From CAYRUP01 sp964578975 (GTDB lineage Bacteria > Pseudomonadota > Gammaproteobacteria > DSM-16500), in NCBI GenBank assembly GCA_964578975.1, contig CAZOFA010000068.1, forward strand, positions 1 to 13,489: DNA of 13,489 nt. The letters are read 5' to 3'. This document shows positions 6,515 through 13,431 of this stretch, piece by piece. Numbering within the stretch: position 1 is the first letter of the stretch; each line of letters opens with the position of its first letter. Both the position numbers and the translations under genes were made by a program. Under the pieces are notes generated by a model that had not been told where the DNA came from, ran no database searches, and saw only the letters and a program-made list of their open reading frames with translations.

Positions 6515-8011
6515 ATGCAATTTTGGCACAAAATACTTACCAAAAACGCGGCAATTGGATTTTGCTGTTTAGCATTCAATACGCTTTGCTTTGCATCAAC
6601 CAGTGAAGGTATTCAAACTTATCAAAAAACTTCTCCACTGCATCAACAAAAAATCGCTGCTGATATTGATCGATATTATAATGCAGATGATTTATGGCAT
6701 GTTTTGCGTCAAGAATTTACCTTGCCCCACTACGAAGATAATCCGATCGTGCAAGAAAAAATTCAATGGTTTCTCAATCATCAAGATTATTTAATGCATT
6801 CCATGACACGCGCTGGACCGTATCTTTATTTTATTTTGCAACAAATTCGCAAACGTCATTTGCCGGCTGAGTTGGTGTTATTACCGATTATTGAAAGTGC
6901 TTATAATCCATTTGCATTAAATGCATCCTCGGGTGCTGCGGGCATATGGCAAATGATGCCGAACACGGCATCTGGTTACGGTATTCGCCAAAATTGGTGG
7001 TATGACGGACGACGTGATGTAGTTGCCAGCACGAAAGCCGCGCTCAATCATCTCGCTTATTTACAAACTTTTTTTGAAGGAAATTGGTTATTAGCCATTG
7101 CAGCCTATGATACCGGCGAAGGAAATGTTCTTTCAGCGATTCGCAAAAATATTAATAATGGCGAAAATACCGATTTTTGGTCTCTGCCGGTGGCTGCAGA
7201 AACGCGAGATTATGTCCCGCGTTTATTAGCACTCGCCGCCATTATTAGCCGACCAGATGATTATCCAATTTTACTTCCTGCGGTGCGCAATGCACCGTAT
7301 CTCGCACAGATTGATGTGGGTGGACAAATTGATTTAAAAGCGGCAGCATATCTTGCGGGTTTAAGTTTAAAAGATTTGAAGCGCTTAAATCCAGGATACA
7401 ATCGCGCATCCACTGATCCTCACGGTCCATTTAAATTAGTGTTACCGATCGAACACGTTGCGCAATTCACAGAAAATCTTTCCAGTTCATCTTTTCGTAG
7501 TCGTGTTAAATGGGCGCGTTATAAACAAAGACCTGACGATGAAATTATGACAGTCGCAAAACGCTCAAGCAAAAAAAGAATGATCGCACAAAAAAATCAT
7601 TTGAATAGCAATGCATTACGACTCGAAGTCTCGAACACTTTTAAAAATGTCGATGAACATTATCAAATGCAACCAGGCGATACGCTTTATATGGTGCGAC
7701 CGGACGATGACATCGAAAAAATTGCACGACGATTTCATACGACTACTGACGTGCTTGCGATGGTGAATCACACCAATAACCATGCATTGCAACCAGGCGA
7801 TAAATTAATTATTCCAACCCATCCCGCCGAAACAGAACAACATTATCAATTAACACCAGGTGATACGATTTATATGGTGCGACGTGGCGATACGATCGAG
7901 AAGATTGCTGATCGATTTCATACGACCCCGGAAGCCGTGAGACTCGCTAATTTGCTTGCCAGCAATAAGCTTGAAGTGGGCGATCAGTTGGTGATTCCGA
8001 CGCATGTTTAA
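6515..8011 (+). CDS. mltD: Membrane-bound/periplasmic lytic murein transglycosylase D with two LysM domains
   Basis: MltD cleaves the MurNAc-GlcNAc bond of peptidoglycan, releasing 1,6-anhydro products during wall remodelling. The 498-residue product has a signal peptide (1-27, ending near LCFA-STSEG); a standard lipobox is not obvious, unlike E. coli MltD, which is a lipoprotein. The SLT domain spans about 115-215: catalytic E127 in LLPIIESAYNP, then GAAGIWQMMPNTASGYG and AIAAYDTGEGNV. A LysM-like middle segment (AAYLAGLSLKDLKRLNPGYN) follows, and two close-copy LysM domains begin near 382 and 443. ATG 6515 has GGA about 7 nt upstream and directly precedes the signal peptide; an in-frame TTG at 6482 is rejected. 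mltD neighbours the yafS-rnhA-dnaQ cluster as in E. coli and Pseudomonas, but gloB is absent between them. Confidence 0.94.
   Translation: MQFWHKILTKNAAIGFCCLAFNTLCFASTSEGIQTYQKTSPLHQQKIAADIDRYYNADDLWHVLRQEFTLPHYEDNPIVQEKIQWFLNHQDYLMHSMTRAGPYLYFILQQIRKRHLPAELVLLPIIESAYNPFALNASSGAAGIWQMMPNTASGYGIRQNWWYDGRRDVVASTKAALNHLAYLQTFFEGNWLLAIAAYDTGEGNVLSAIRKNINNGENTDFWSLPVAAETRDYVPRLLALAAIISRPDDYPILLPAVRNAPYLAQIDVGGQIDLKAAAYLAGLSLKDLKRLNPGYNRASTDPHGPFKLVLPIEHVAQFTENLSSSSFRSRVKWARYKQRPDDEIMTVAKRSSKKRMIAQKNHLNSNALRLEVSNTFKNVDEHYQMQPGDTLYMVRPDDDIEKIARRFHTTTDVLAMVNHTNNHALQPGDKLIIPTHPAETEQHYQLTPGDTIYMVRRGDTIEKIADRFHTTPEAVRLANLLASNKLEVGDQLVIPTHV
7658..8011 (+). repeat. 183-bp tandem duplication encoding the two LysM domains of mltD
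   Basis: The copy starting cattatcaaatgcaaccagg at 7658 recurs as cattatcaattaacaccagg at 7841, a period of 183 bp (61 codons). Identity is still clear at DNA level, for example tatatggtgcgac and gatttcatacgac in both copies. At protein level both read HYQ-x-x-PGDT-x-YMVR-x-x-D, then IEKIA-x-RFHTT, ending in GD-x-L-x-IPTH. A recent in-frame duplication of one LysM unit explains this. Confidence 0.85.
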
Positions 8012-8015
8012 CCCT

Positions 8016-8078
8016 GTGTCATTCCCGCGCAGGCGGGAATCCATTCACCATAGTTTCCCGCCTGCGCGGGAATGACAC
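8016..8078. repeat. REP-like perfect inverted repeat, 24-bp arms
   Basis: Left arm 8016-8039 (gtgtcattcccgcgcaggcg, continuing ggaa) and right arm 8055-8078 are exact reverse complements separated by a 15-nt loop. Each arm can also fold alone through CCCGC-GCAG-GCGGG. It begins 5 nt after the mltD stop, so in RNA the long hairpin could stabilise or end the mltD transcript, although no T-run follows. The 'gtcattcccgcgcaggcggg' palindrome is a kind dispersed in many proteobacterial genomes; a dispersed copy number here is inferred. Confidence 0.88.
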
Positions 8079-8129
8079 ATTATTCAACTGATGCTATACT
8101 GAGCGCCGATTTTGGAGTCTATAATAACA

Positions 8130-9020
8130 ATGCCAGTCGCTCACATATTATTAACTATCCTAGTTGTCGCAGTTTGGGGATGTAATTTCATTTTCATCGA
8201 GTATAGTCTCACTGAATTTCCGCCCTTATTTCTCTGTGCGCTACGATTTTTTCTCGCAAGTGTTCCCGCAATTTTTTTTATTAAATTTCCCGCGGGAAAT
8301 TTCAAATTAATCGTATACTACGGGCTTATCATGTTTGGCCTGCAATTTTCTTTTATATTTTTAGGTATGAACACCGGCATGACGCCTGGGCTCACTTCAC
8401 TTTTAATCCAAGTGCAAATTTTCTTTTGTATTTTTTTCGCGGCGATTTTTTTAGGGGAAAAACCACCCATTTGGCAAGTCATCGGCGCATTGGTTTCATT
8501 TATTGGCATTGGAGTGGTCGCGATCCATTTAGATAATACAATTACCTTGCTGGGTTTTATCTTCATCATGTTAGCTGCCGCTGCCTGGGGCTTAGGAAAT
8601 TTAATTTCAAAAAAAATAACCCAAACCAAAATGATTACCCTGGTTGTTTGGGGCAGTTTTGTGGCGTGTTTTCCTTTACTGATACTTTCGCTTTTCGTTG
8701 AAGGACCACACATGATTTCTCATAGTTTTCAGCACGTCAGTTGGCTTGGAAGTCTTTCCGTGCTTTATATTGTTTACGCTTCAACGTGGTTTGGTTACGG
8801 TGCTTGGGGTTGGTTATTAAATCGTTATCCAGTGAGCTCAGTCGTCCCATTCACGTTGTTAATGCCTGTATTTGGCATGTTAAGTTCCGCCATTATGTTA
8901 GGCGAACCACTCCAATCTTGGAAATTAATTGCAGCATTGTTTGTGATTGTAGGGCTGTGTATTAATTTATTGGGCGCAAAATTATTTGTTAGAAACAAAG
9001 TTCTGCAACAAGATTTTTAA
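8130..9020 (+). CDS. eamA: EamA/DMT-family exporter, similar to E. coli EamA (O-acetylserine/cysteine exporter)
   Basis: Inner-membrane drug/metabolite transporter with about ten hydrophobic segments arranged as two EamA repeats. The 296-residue protein shows close resemblance to EamA throughout: VVAVWGCNFIFIEYSL near the N-terminus, PPLFLCALRFFLASVPAIFF, YGLIMFGLQFSFIFLGMNTGM, LTSLLIQVQIFFCIFFAAIFLGEKP, AAAAWGLGNLISKKI, and WFGYGAWGWLLNRYPVSSVVPFTLLMPVFGM (given in part by motif only). Substrate assignment to cysteine pathway intermediates is transferred from E. coli and less sure than the family. ATG 8130 is chosen over the in-frame TTG at 8112 because GGAG (8114-8117) lies 12 nt upstream of ATG and overlaps the TTG. 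Its last 32 nt overlap the convergent argE. Confidence 0.85.
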   Translation: MPVAHILLTILVVAVWGCNFIFIEYSLTEFPPLFLCALRFFLASVPAIFFIKFPAGNFKLIVYYGLIMFGLQFSFIFLGMNTGMTPGLTSLLIQVQIFFCIFFAAIFLGEKPPIWQVIGALVSFIGIGVVAIHLDNTITLLGFIFIMLAAAAWGLGNLISKKITQTKMITLVVWGSFVACFPLLILSLFVEGPHMISHSFQHVSWLGSLSVLYIVYASTWFGYGAWGWLLNRYPVSSVVPFTLLMPVFGMLSSAIMLGEPLQSWKLIAALFVIVGLCINLLGAKLFVRNKVLQQDF

Positions 9021-10146
9021 TAAACGTTTCGCATCGCTCTAATTGATCGCGCGTCACAAACTCATTGGGGCGATGTGCTTGTTCGATACTGCCCGGGCCG
9101 CAAAGAATTGTAGGGATATTAGCAATACTGAACAGCGCCGCCTCCGTTCCGTAAGACACTTTAATCGTATCCTCAACCTTCGTTAATTTGCGCACCACCG
9201 CCGTCAGATTTTCAGACGTAGCGATCGCAAATGCAGGTCCATCCACTAAACGATTTAATACTATGTTGGCAAGACGATTTTCTTTTTGCATTTTCGGTAA
9301 CAATTCATCGTCAACATATTTTTTTATTTTATTAAAAAGCGCATTGGCATTTTCATCCGGCAAATGACGAAACTCAAAAACAAATTCGCAATGCGATGGA
9401 ATTGTATTTTCTGAATTTCCACCTGCAATCAAATTGGTGGTTAAGGTCGTATAGGGAACATCAAAAAATTTGTCATACGGTCCATGATGTTGATAGCCAT
9501 CCGCGATTTCACGAATATAGCAAATTAACCGTGCTGCATATTCAATGGCGTTACACGCTTGATTGGTCAGCGAAGAATGCGCCGAAACCCCTGTGATGAT
9601 GCAACGAAATGTTTGTTTACCTTTGTGCGCGACCACCGGACGCATCTCAGTCGGCTCACCCACAATGCAGGCAAATGGCTGAATATTTTTTTTGATTACA
9701 TCAGCAATTAATAATGGCACGCCGAGACAACCAATTTCTTCATCATAGGAAAATGCAAAATAAATCGGCCGATTTAATTTCGCTTTTAAAAAAAACGGCA
9801 CGAGAGATAATACAACCGCGATAAAACCTTTCATATCACACGCGCCTCGACCGAAAATTTTATTTTCAGCGGGCGTTGCAACAAAAGGATCTGTGTCCCA
9901 GTGCTGTCCTTCGACGGGCACCACATCCGTATGTCCCGATAAAACTAACCCTCCCTCTTGACGACCATCCGCCGCCGGAATAATCGCAAAAAGATTGGCT
10001 TTTGCATCCTGTGCATGATGCGTCAGATGGGTGACAATGCCCTGCTCTTCAAGAAATTTTTTTATAAACTCGATGAGGGATAAATTTGACAGACGTGACG
10101 TCGTATTAAACCCGATTAAAGAAGAAAGCCAGTCATATTTATCCAT
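8989..10146 (-). CDS. argE: Acetylornithine deacetylase (M20 metallopeptidase family)
   Basis: ArgE hydrolyses N2-acetylornithine to ornithine and acetate in arginine synthesis, using a di-zinc centre in the cytoplasm. The 385-residue length matches ArgE (383 in E. coli). Metal and catalytic residues are in place: H72 and D74 (SGHTDVVP), D104 (GRGACDMKG), E136/E137 (FSYDEEIGC), E164 (VGEPTEMRPVVAHKG) and H358 (SIEQAHRPNEF). The dimerisation domain carries GVSAHSS near 186-192 and GGNSENTIP near 242-250. ATG start with AAGG 7 nt upstream. No other arg gene is nearby, so whether it serves arginine synthesis or another deacylation cannot be told from this window; DapE or a related M20 amidase is the alternative but the motifs favour ArgE. 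Confidence 0.9.
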   Translation of the reverse strand: MDKYDWLSSLIGFNTTSRLSNLSLIEFIKKFLEEQGIVTHLTHHAQDAKANLFAIIPAADGRQEGGLVLSGHTDVVPVEGQHWDTDPFVATPAENKIFGRGACDMKGFIAVVLSLVPFFLKAKLNRPIYFAFSYDEEIGCLGVPLLIADVIKKNIQPFACIVGEPTEMRPVVAHKGKQTFRCIITGVSAHSSLTNQACNAIEYAARLICYIREIADGYQHHGPYDKFFDVPYTTLTTNLIAGGNSENTIPSHCEFVFEFRHLPDENANALFNKIKKYVDDELLPKMQKENRLANIVLNRLVDGPAFAIATSENLTAVVRKLTKVEDTIKVSYGTEAALFSIANIPTILCGPGSIEQAHRPNEFVTRDQLERCETFIKNLVAELCF

Positions 10147-10169
10147 ATCATTGCCTTTTGTAAATGGGT

Positions 10170-10175
10170 ATTATA
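10170..10175 (-). promoter_or_regulatory. Putative -10 element for argE
   Basis: On the minus strand TATAAT lies 23 nt upstream of the argE ATG, in the 47-nt space shared with the divergent TonB-like gene. No convincing -35 is seen; the assignment rests on the perfect hexamer and its place. Confidence 0.35.
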
Positions 10176-10193
10176 AACATGATGATATAAATT

Positions 10194-10871
10194 ATGCGAA
10201 TGGCTATGCAGAATAAGATATATAAACATAGTTTTTGGCTAGTGTTGCTTTTGCATATTCTGATTTTATTATGCATTTCAACCAAAATTGTGTTTTGGTC
10301 AGAAGAAAATGAGAATCCTTATGTTCCTAAGCGTGTTCCGCGATATGTGCCATCGTATTTTTACACCGGCACCGTCAACCCAGTCAGCGCCAGTGCTCAA
10401 CAAAAGTCATCCACAACGCCCATAGAAAAAACCGTTGATCAATCCAAGCTCGGCATCAACAAAAGCCAAGCAGCGAAACAACCATCAATATTAACCATGT
10501 CACGGAATGCGATTCGCGCGGATTTTATTAATGCGGCTCTCAGTAGTTCAAAAGCTGAAGAACCCATTTTATTGGTTGGCGATGACAGTGAGACGGCAGA
10601 TCCGTTAATCAAACTGCTGGGAAAATCACTTTCCGCGCATTTTAATTATCCGCGCATGGAAGGAACCTTTGGCATTCGAGGTCGCGTCTACATTCGATTA
10701 ACCTTACATCCCGAAGGTTATTATTCCGATATTCAAATTGTCAAACCCAGTGAAAATGAAAACTTTAATCGTGCGGCCTTGTATGCAGTTAATTCAGCAC
10801 CGCGCGTGGTCGGCATCAACCAATTATTAAAAACACCGAAGCGATTTCTCATTGGATTTATTTTTGAATAA
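10194..10871 (+). CDS. TonB C-terminal-domain protein (energy transducer TonB-like)
   Basis: The 225-residue protein has a short cytoplasmic start, one membrane anchor at about 13-31 (FWLVLLLHILILLCIST), a proline/serine/lysine-rich periplasmic linker (about 40-100), and a C-terminal TonB-type domain at about 140-225: YPRMEG, GRVYIRLTLHPEGYYSDIQIVKPSENENFNRAALYAVNSAPR (pattern only, in two parts). This is the layout of TonB-family proteins that reach across the periplasm. No ExbB/ExbD or TonB-dependent receptor lies in the window, and the N-terminal anchor lacks an obvious TonB-type SHLS motif, though a histidine occurs at 12 and 21. It may be a TonB-like protein not coupled to proton motive force. 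Start ATG 10194 is uncertain (10200 and 10206 are also ATG; no good ribosome-binding site). Confidence 0.7.
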   Translation: MRMAMQNKIYKHSFWLVLLLHILILLCISTKIVFWSEENENPYVPKRVPRYVPSYFYTGTVNPVSASAQQKSSTTPIEKTVDQSKLGINKSQAAKQPSILTMSRNAIRADFINAALSSSKAEEPILLVGDDSETADPLIKLLGKSLSAHFNYPRMEGTFGIRGRVYIRLTLHPEGYYSDIQIVKPSENENFNRAALYAVNSAPRVVGINQLLKTPKRFLIGFIFE

Positions 10872-10991
10872 AACCAGAGCATGTTATCAATTTGTGCTTT
10901 TTTATTTATTAATTTTGTCAATAACTTTCATGGACTTAGCCTAAACTTTATTCCAGAATAAGAGGAACCACCTCTATTAAGGGATCAACAA

Positions 10992-11630
10992 ATGAAAATA
11001 CGCCATCATGTTATTGCTATGGGGTTTTTGTTAGGTCTATTAAATTCATCAACCACAACTTATGCTGCAACGGATTCTATCAATAACGCATTAAATACGC
11101 CTTTGTTTCTCATTAATCAACCTGTGACAAAAACGACGTTTTCCGCATCACTTTTGATTATTAATTCGCATGCAGCCACATTTTCAAAATCGAATAAACA
11201 AATTACCTTAACATTAGAAAATGTTGAACCTTACGTGGTTAAATTTACTGTCGGTCCTAATCGAAAAACGTCTCTGATCACCACCGATGATTGGTTAAAA
11301 CATTGGAAGCGCAATAAACATATGGACTACAACCCGTCGAATGCTGCATTAGCTGGTGTTTCAGTCAGCGGAAAACAAAATCAACCCAATTATCTTTTGG
11401 TGTTAACCAATCCAAAATACGATGCGATTCACGCAACGTTAACTTTCAAAGTAAAACTCACCGATGGATCTGTTTTGCCACAAAACATCATGACATTAAC
11501 CAGTGTTTCATTAGTGGTGGATGATGGATTGCAAGTTGCACGCAATACGATAAAAAGAAAATTTTTGGGTAAATCAGTTTTGGCAAGTTCAAAGCGAGTG
11601 AAAGCATCTCATGTGCCTGCGGTTTTTTAA
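10992..11630 (+). CDS. Secreted/periplasmic protein of unknown function
   Basis: I do not recognise this 212-residue protein with certainty. It has a clean Sec signal peptide (1-25: KIRHH, hydrophobic MGFLLGLL, cleavage likely at TYA-ATD). The mature part is rich in beta-type alternation: QITLTLENVEPYVVKFTVGP, then TTDDWLKHWKRN, YNPSNAALAGVSV, NYLLVLTNPKYDAIHATLTFKVKL and a final SVSLVVDD. The pattern 'TxDRP/GPNR...TTxxWLxxW...PSNAAL...LxNPxYD...TFxVKL...SLxxDD' recalls a family of small secreted hypothetical proteins, but this is from memory. Its C-terminus is basic (KRKFLGKSVLASSKRVK). ATG has AGGG 8 nt upstream. Its 3' end overlaps the possible start of the next gene by 20 nt, which suggests cotranscription. 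Confidence 0.75.
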   Translation: MKIRHHVIAMGFLLGLLNSSTTTYAATDSINNALNTPLFLINQPVTKTTFSASLLIINSHAATFSKSNKQITLTLENVEPYVVKFTVGPNRKTSLITTDDWLKHWKRNKHMDYNPSNAALAGVSVSGKQNQPNYLLVLTNPKYDAIHATLTFKVKLTDGSVLPQNIMTLTSVSLVVDDGLQVARNTIKRKFLGKSVLASSKRVKASHVPAVF

Positions 11631-12246
11631 AAGGTCACCTTATCCACCAATGTTGATTGGTGTAGAAGCAGATGAATTAGTCACGTTTCTTAATGAAACT
11701 TATTCAGACCTTTGCACGAATAATTCTTCTTTTATACGATGGAAAAAAGTATCCAGTTCGCCGCGCTATAATATTATGATTCGATTTCATTTTGATCCAA
11801 GAAACAAACCTATCCATAAAGAAGCACTCAGAAAAGTATTTGGTGATGAGCTAAACTATTACGAAACAAATTATTTTTATTTTCGTGATATTAATTATCT
11901 GAGAAAACTGAAAAAAAACTTTGAAACGCTCGAAGAATTGGGTCAATTAATACAATCGCTTAATGAACATGAACAAATGAATCCTTATTTAAACATACAA
12001 AAACGTCCATGGTATATAGAAAAAAATGAAATTGATGATGAAGATGAAGATCATTATTGCATTCGATTTACCGGTAAGTATGCAAATCCGACAGTCAATC
12101 AACATTTAAAAATAATTTTTGGAAAGTGTATAAAATTAGAAAAAAATGGTTTTCACAGCATTACAAACATAGAAAAACTGAAAAAAATAATTAATCAAAA
12201 ACCGAATCAAATATATTCATATAGAGCGTTACCTGTCTGTGTATAA
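11611..12246 (+). CDS. Hypothetical protein with an apparent internal duplication
   Basis: Not recognised. The 211-residue frame is strongly AT-rich and rich in K, N, E, F, Y and I. Two regions look alike: 41-102 (FIRWKKV, MIRFHFDPRNKP, LRKVFG, then NYLRKLKK) and 131-192 (RPWYIEK, CIRFTGKYANPT, LKIIFG, then NIEKLKK), about 92 residues apart. They may be two copies of one small alpha/beta domain, separated by an acidic linker (IDDEDED at 141-147 falls inside the second). No signal peptide or membrane segment is visible, so a cytoplasmic or exported-without-Sec protein. ATG 11611 overlaps the preceding gene by 20 nt; ATG 11650 (codon 14, MLIGVEA) is an alternative, with AAGG 16 nt upstream. Neither start has an ideal ribosome-binding site. 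Confidence 0.65.
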   Translation: MCLRFFKRSPYPPMLIGVEADELVTFLNETYSDLCTNNSSFIRWKKVSSSPRYNIMIRFHFDPRNKPIHKEALRKVFGDELNYYETNYFYFRDINYLRKLKKNFETLEELGQLIQSLNEHEQMNPYLNIQKRPWYIEKNEIDDEDEDHYCIRFTGKYANPTVNQHLKIIFGKCIKLEKNGFHSITNIEKLKKIINQKPNQIYSYRALPVCV

Positions 12247-12256
12247 AGACCCGATC

Positions 12257-12889
12257 TCATGGTGAACCTCTCCTCGAACGCGGTGATGGTGCTGGTATAT
12301 TCTCTTCTTTTGGCTTCTCTGATTTTTTAAACTGCTCACCAGGGTGCGGCTCATTGTAATTATTTTCTGCATTGGGTTCGTCTGGTTTAGGCGGAGCAGG
12401 AGCCCTTGCATGAATGACAACGGGAGCATTGGGATCGGCTGGAGCTGATGGTGCTGCTGCACCGGGAGGTGGTACGGGATCTGAATTTATAATAGCTTCT
12501 CGTCGTGGTGGTCTAGGAATTTCTTTTTTTTCTTCTTCATGATGCGATCCTCGACGTGCGTTAAAATTTTCATCGTGTCCAAGCAACCCATTACTCAGCA
12601 AGTTAAATTCGTAATAAAATCGACCTTGATTAGATTTCAAATACCCTTTTTCGCCGCGATGTTCTTTCAATTTTTCTTCAGTGATTATAAATATTCTTTG
12701 TATTTTTGAATAAGTCGAAGGATATTTCTTGTTGTTTTCTAATGCTTCTATAATTTTACCAACACCGTCCGGTTTAGGCGGTGCAAAGTAGCCACGACCA
12801 GGACTGCCTCTGGGTGGCCATAACTCATTTATTCTAGCCGCAACTTTCTTTAAAAATACTTGATTGGGATCTTCATGACTATGTGACAC
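12257..12889 (-). CDS. Hypothetical protein, globular N-terminus and proline-rich disordered C-terminus
   Basis: Not recognised. It starts at GTG 12889, with a strong AGGGGG ribosome-binding site (12899-12894) 4 nt upstream and an extended -10 promoter, so expression is likely. Of 210 residues, 1-110 look folded: VFLKKVAARINELWPPRGSP, then GRGYFAPPKPDG, a helix IIEALENNK, IQRIFIITEEKLKEHRGEKGYL and GRFYYEFNLLSNGLL. Residues 115-210 are low-complexity, charged and about a quarter proline (PPPGAAAPSAP, APAPPKPDEP, ending PSPRSRRGSP). There is no signal peptide or membrane segment. Such eukaryotic-looking composition occurs in secreted effectors of intracellular gammaproteobacteria, but no effector domain is seen. 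It converges with the 11611-12246 gene, their ends 10 nt apart. Confidence 0.7.
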   Translation of the reverse strand: MSHSHEDPNQVFLKKVAARINELWPPRGSPGRGYFAPPKPDGVGKIIEALENNKKYPSTYSKIQRIFIITEEKLKEHRGEKGYLKSNQGRFYYEFNLLSNGLLGHDENFNARRGSHHEEEKKEIPRPPRREAIINSDPVPPPGAAAPSAPADPNAPVVIHARAPAPPKPDEPNAENNYNEPHPGEQFKKSEKPKEENIPAPSPRSRRGSP

Positions 12890-12933
12890 AATACCCCCTG
12901 CGAATCTAGTTGGATGTGCAGTCCCACATTTAA

Positions 12934-12942
12934 ATTATAGCA
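12934..12942 (-). promoter_or_regulatory. Extended -10 promoter for the proline-rich protein gene
   Basis: On the minus strand TGC (12942-12940) directly precedes a perfect TATAAT (12939-12934). The -35 region is weak, as is common for extended -10 promoters. Initiation near 12927 gives a leader of about 38 nt containing the AGGGGG site before the GTG start. Confidence 0.65.
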
Positions 12943-13021
12943 TACGGTAGTTTAATTTATGATCTATCCATGCTTCTTGCTGATTTGAGCTTGCATCTCA
13001 AGTAACACAGGGAGAATTTTA

Positions 13022-13393
13022 ATGATGATAAATATACTTGCGACCATTGGAATAGTAATCACTGCTCTCTTACATCTTTGGTTTTGCATCCTTGAAATGT
13101 TTTTCTGGACGAAACCGTTAGGTCTCAAAATATTCAAAATTAATCAAGAGTACGCTCATCAATCCGCGACACTTGCCGCAAATCAGGGCATTTATAATGG
13201 GTTTTTAAGCGCCGGTCTTTTATGGGGATTATTAGCAGAAAATCCTGAACAAGCTTTTCAAGTTAAGATTTTTTTCTTGAGCTGTATCGTCATCGCTGGC
13301 GTTTATGCTGGATTATCCGTGAGTCGGAAAATTTTCTTCATCCAAGCTCTGCCTGCGTTAATTACCATTATCTTATTATATTTTTCTGTATAA
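13022..13393 (+). CDS. DUF1304 family small integral membrane protein
   Basis: The 123-residue protein has four hydrophobic segments (about 4-24, 51-71, 82-101 and 104-122). It carries the DUF1304 hallmarks HLWFCILEMFFWTKPLGLKIF (by motif: H18, E25, W29, K31) and LAANQGIYNGFLSAGLLWGL at 51-70. The biochemical role of the family is unknown; it is an inner-membrane protein by composition. ATG 13022 follows GGGAG with 7 nt spacing; the second codon is also ATG. It is divergent from the proline-rich protein gene, with about 130 nt between, and is followed by an inverted repeat. Confidence 0.9.
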   Translation: MMINILATIGIVITALLHLWFCILEMFFWTKPLGLKIFKINQEYAHQSATLAANQGIYNGFLSAGLLWGLLAENPEQAFQVKIFFLSCIVIAGVYAGLSVSRKIFFIQALPALITIILLYFSV

Positions 13394-13431
13394 GTAAGTT
13401 GGACTGTGCTGAACAACTCGTCATTGCGAGC

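Noticed and set aside
8318..8713. 131-residue minus-strand frame inside eamA
   Set aside because: Antisense shadow of a membrane-protein gene; the plus-strand product has a clear family match.
10878..10903. Possible rho-independent terminator after the TonB-like gene
   Set aside because: Only a 5-bp stem (AGCAT/GTGCT with one G-T pair) and an 11-nt loop before a T-run; too weak to call.
10957..10975. Small inverted repeat AGAGG-AACCA-CCTCT upstream of the secreted-protein gene
   Set aside because: Five-bp stem only, no associated T-run or recognised binding motif.
11611..12889. Toxin-antitoxin or immunity pair formed by the two unknown genes
   Set aside because: They are convergent rather than an operon, and neither shows a toxin, nuclease or DNA-binding motif.
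12983..13003. Small hairpin (ATTTGAG/CTCAAGT) just before the DUF1304 ribosome-binding site
   Set aside because: Seven pairs including a wobble can occur by chance in this AT-rich DNA; no sign of a known riboswitch or operator.
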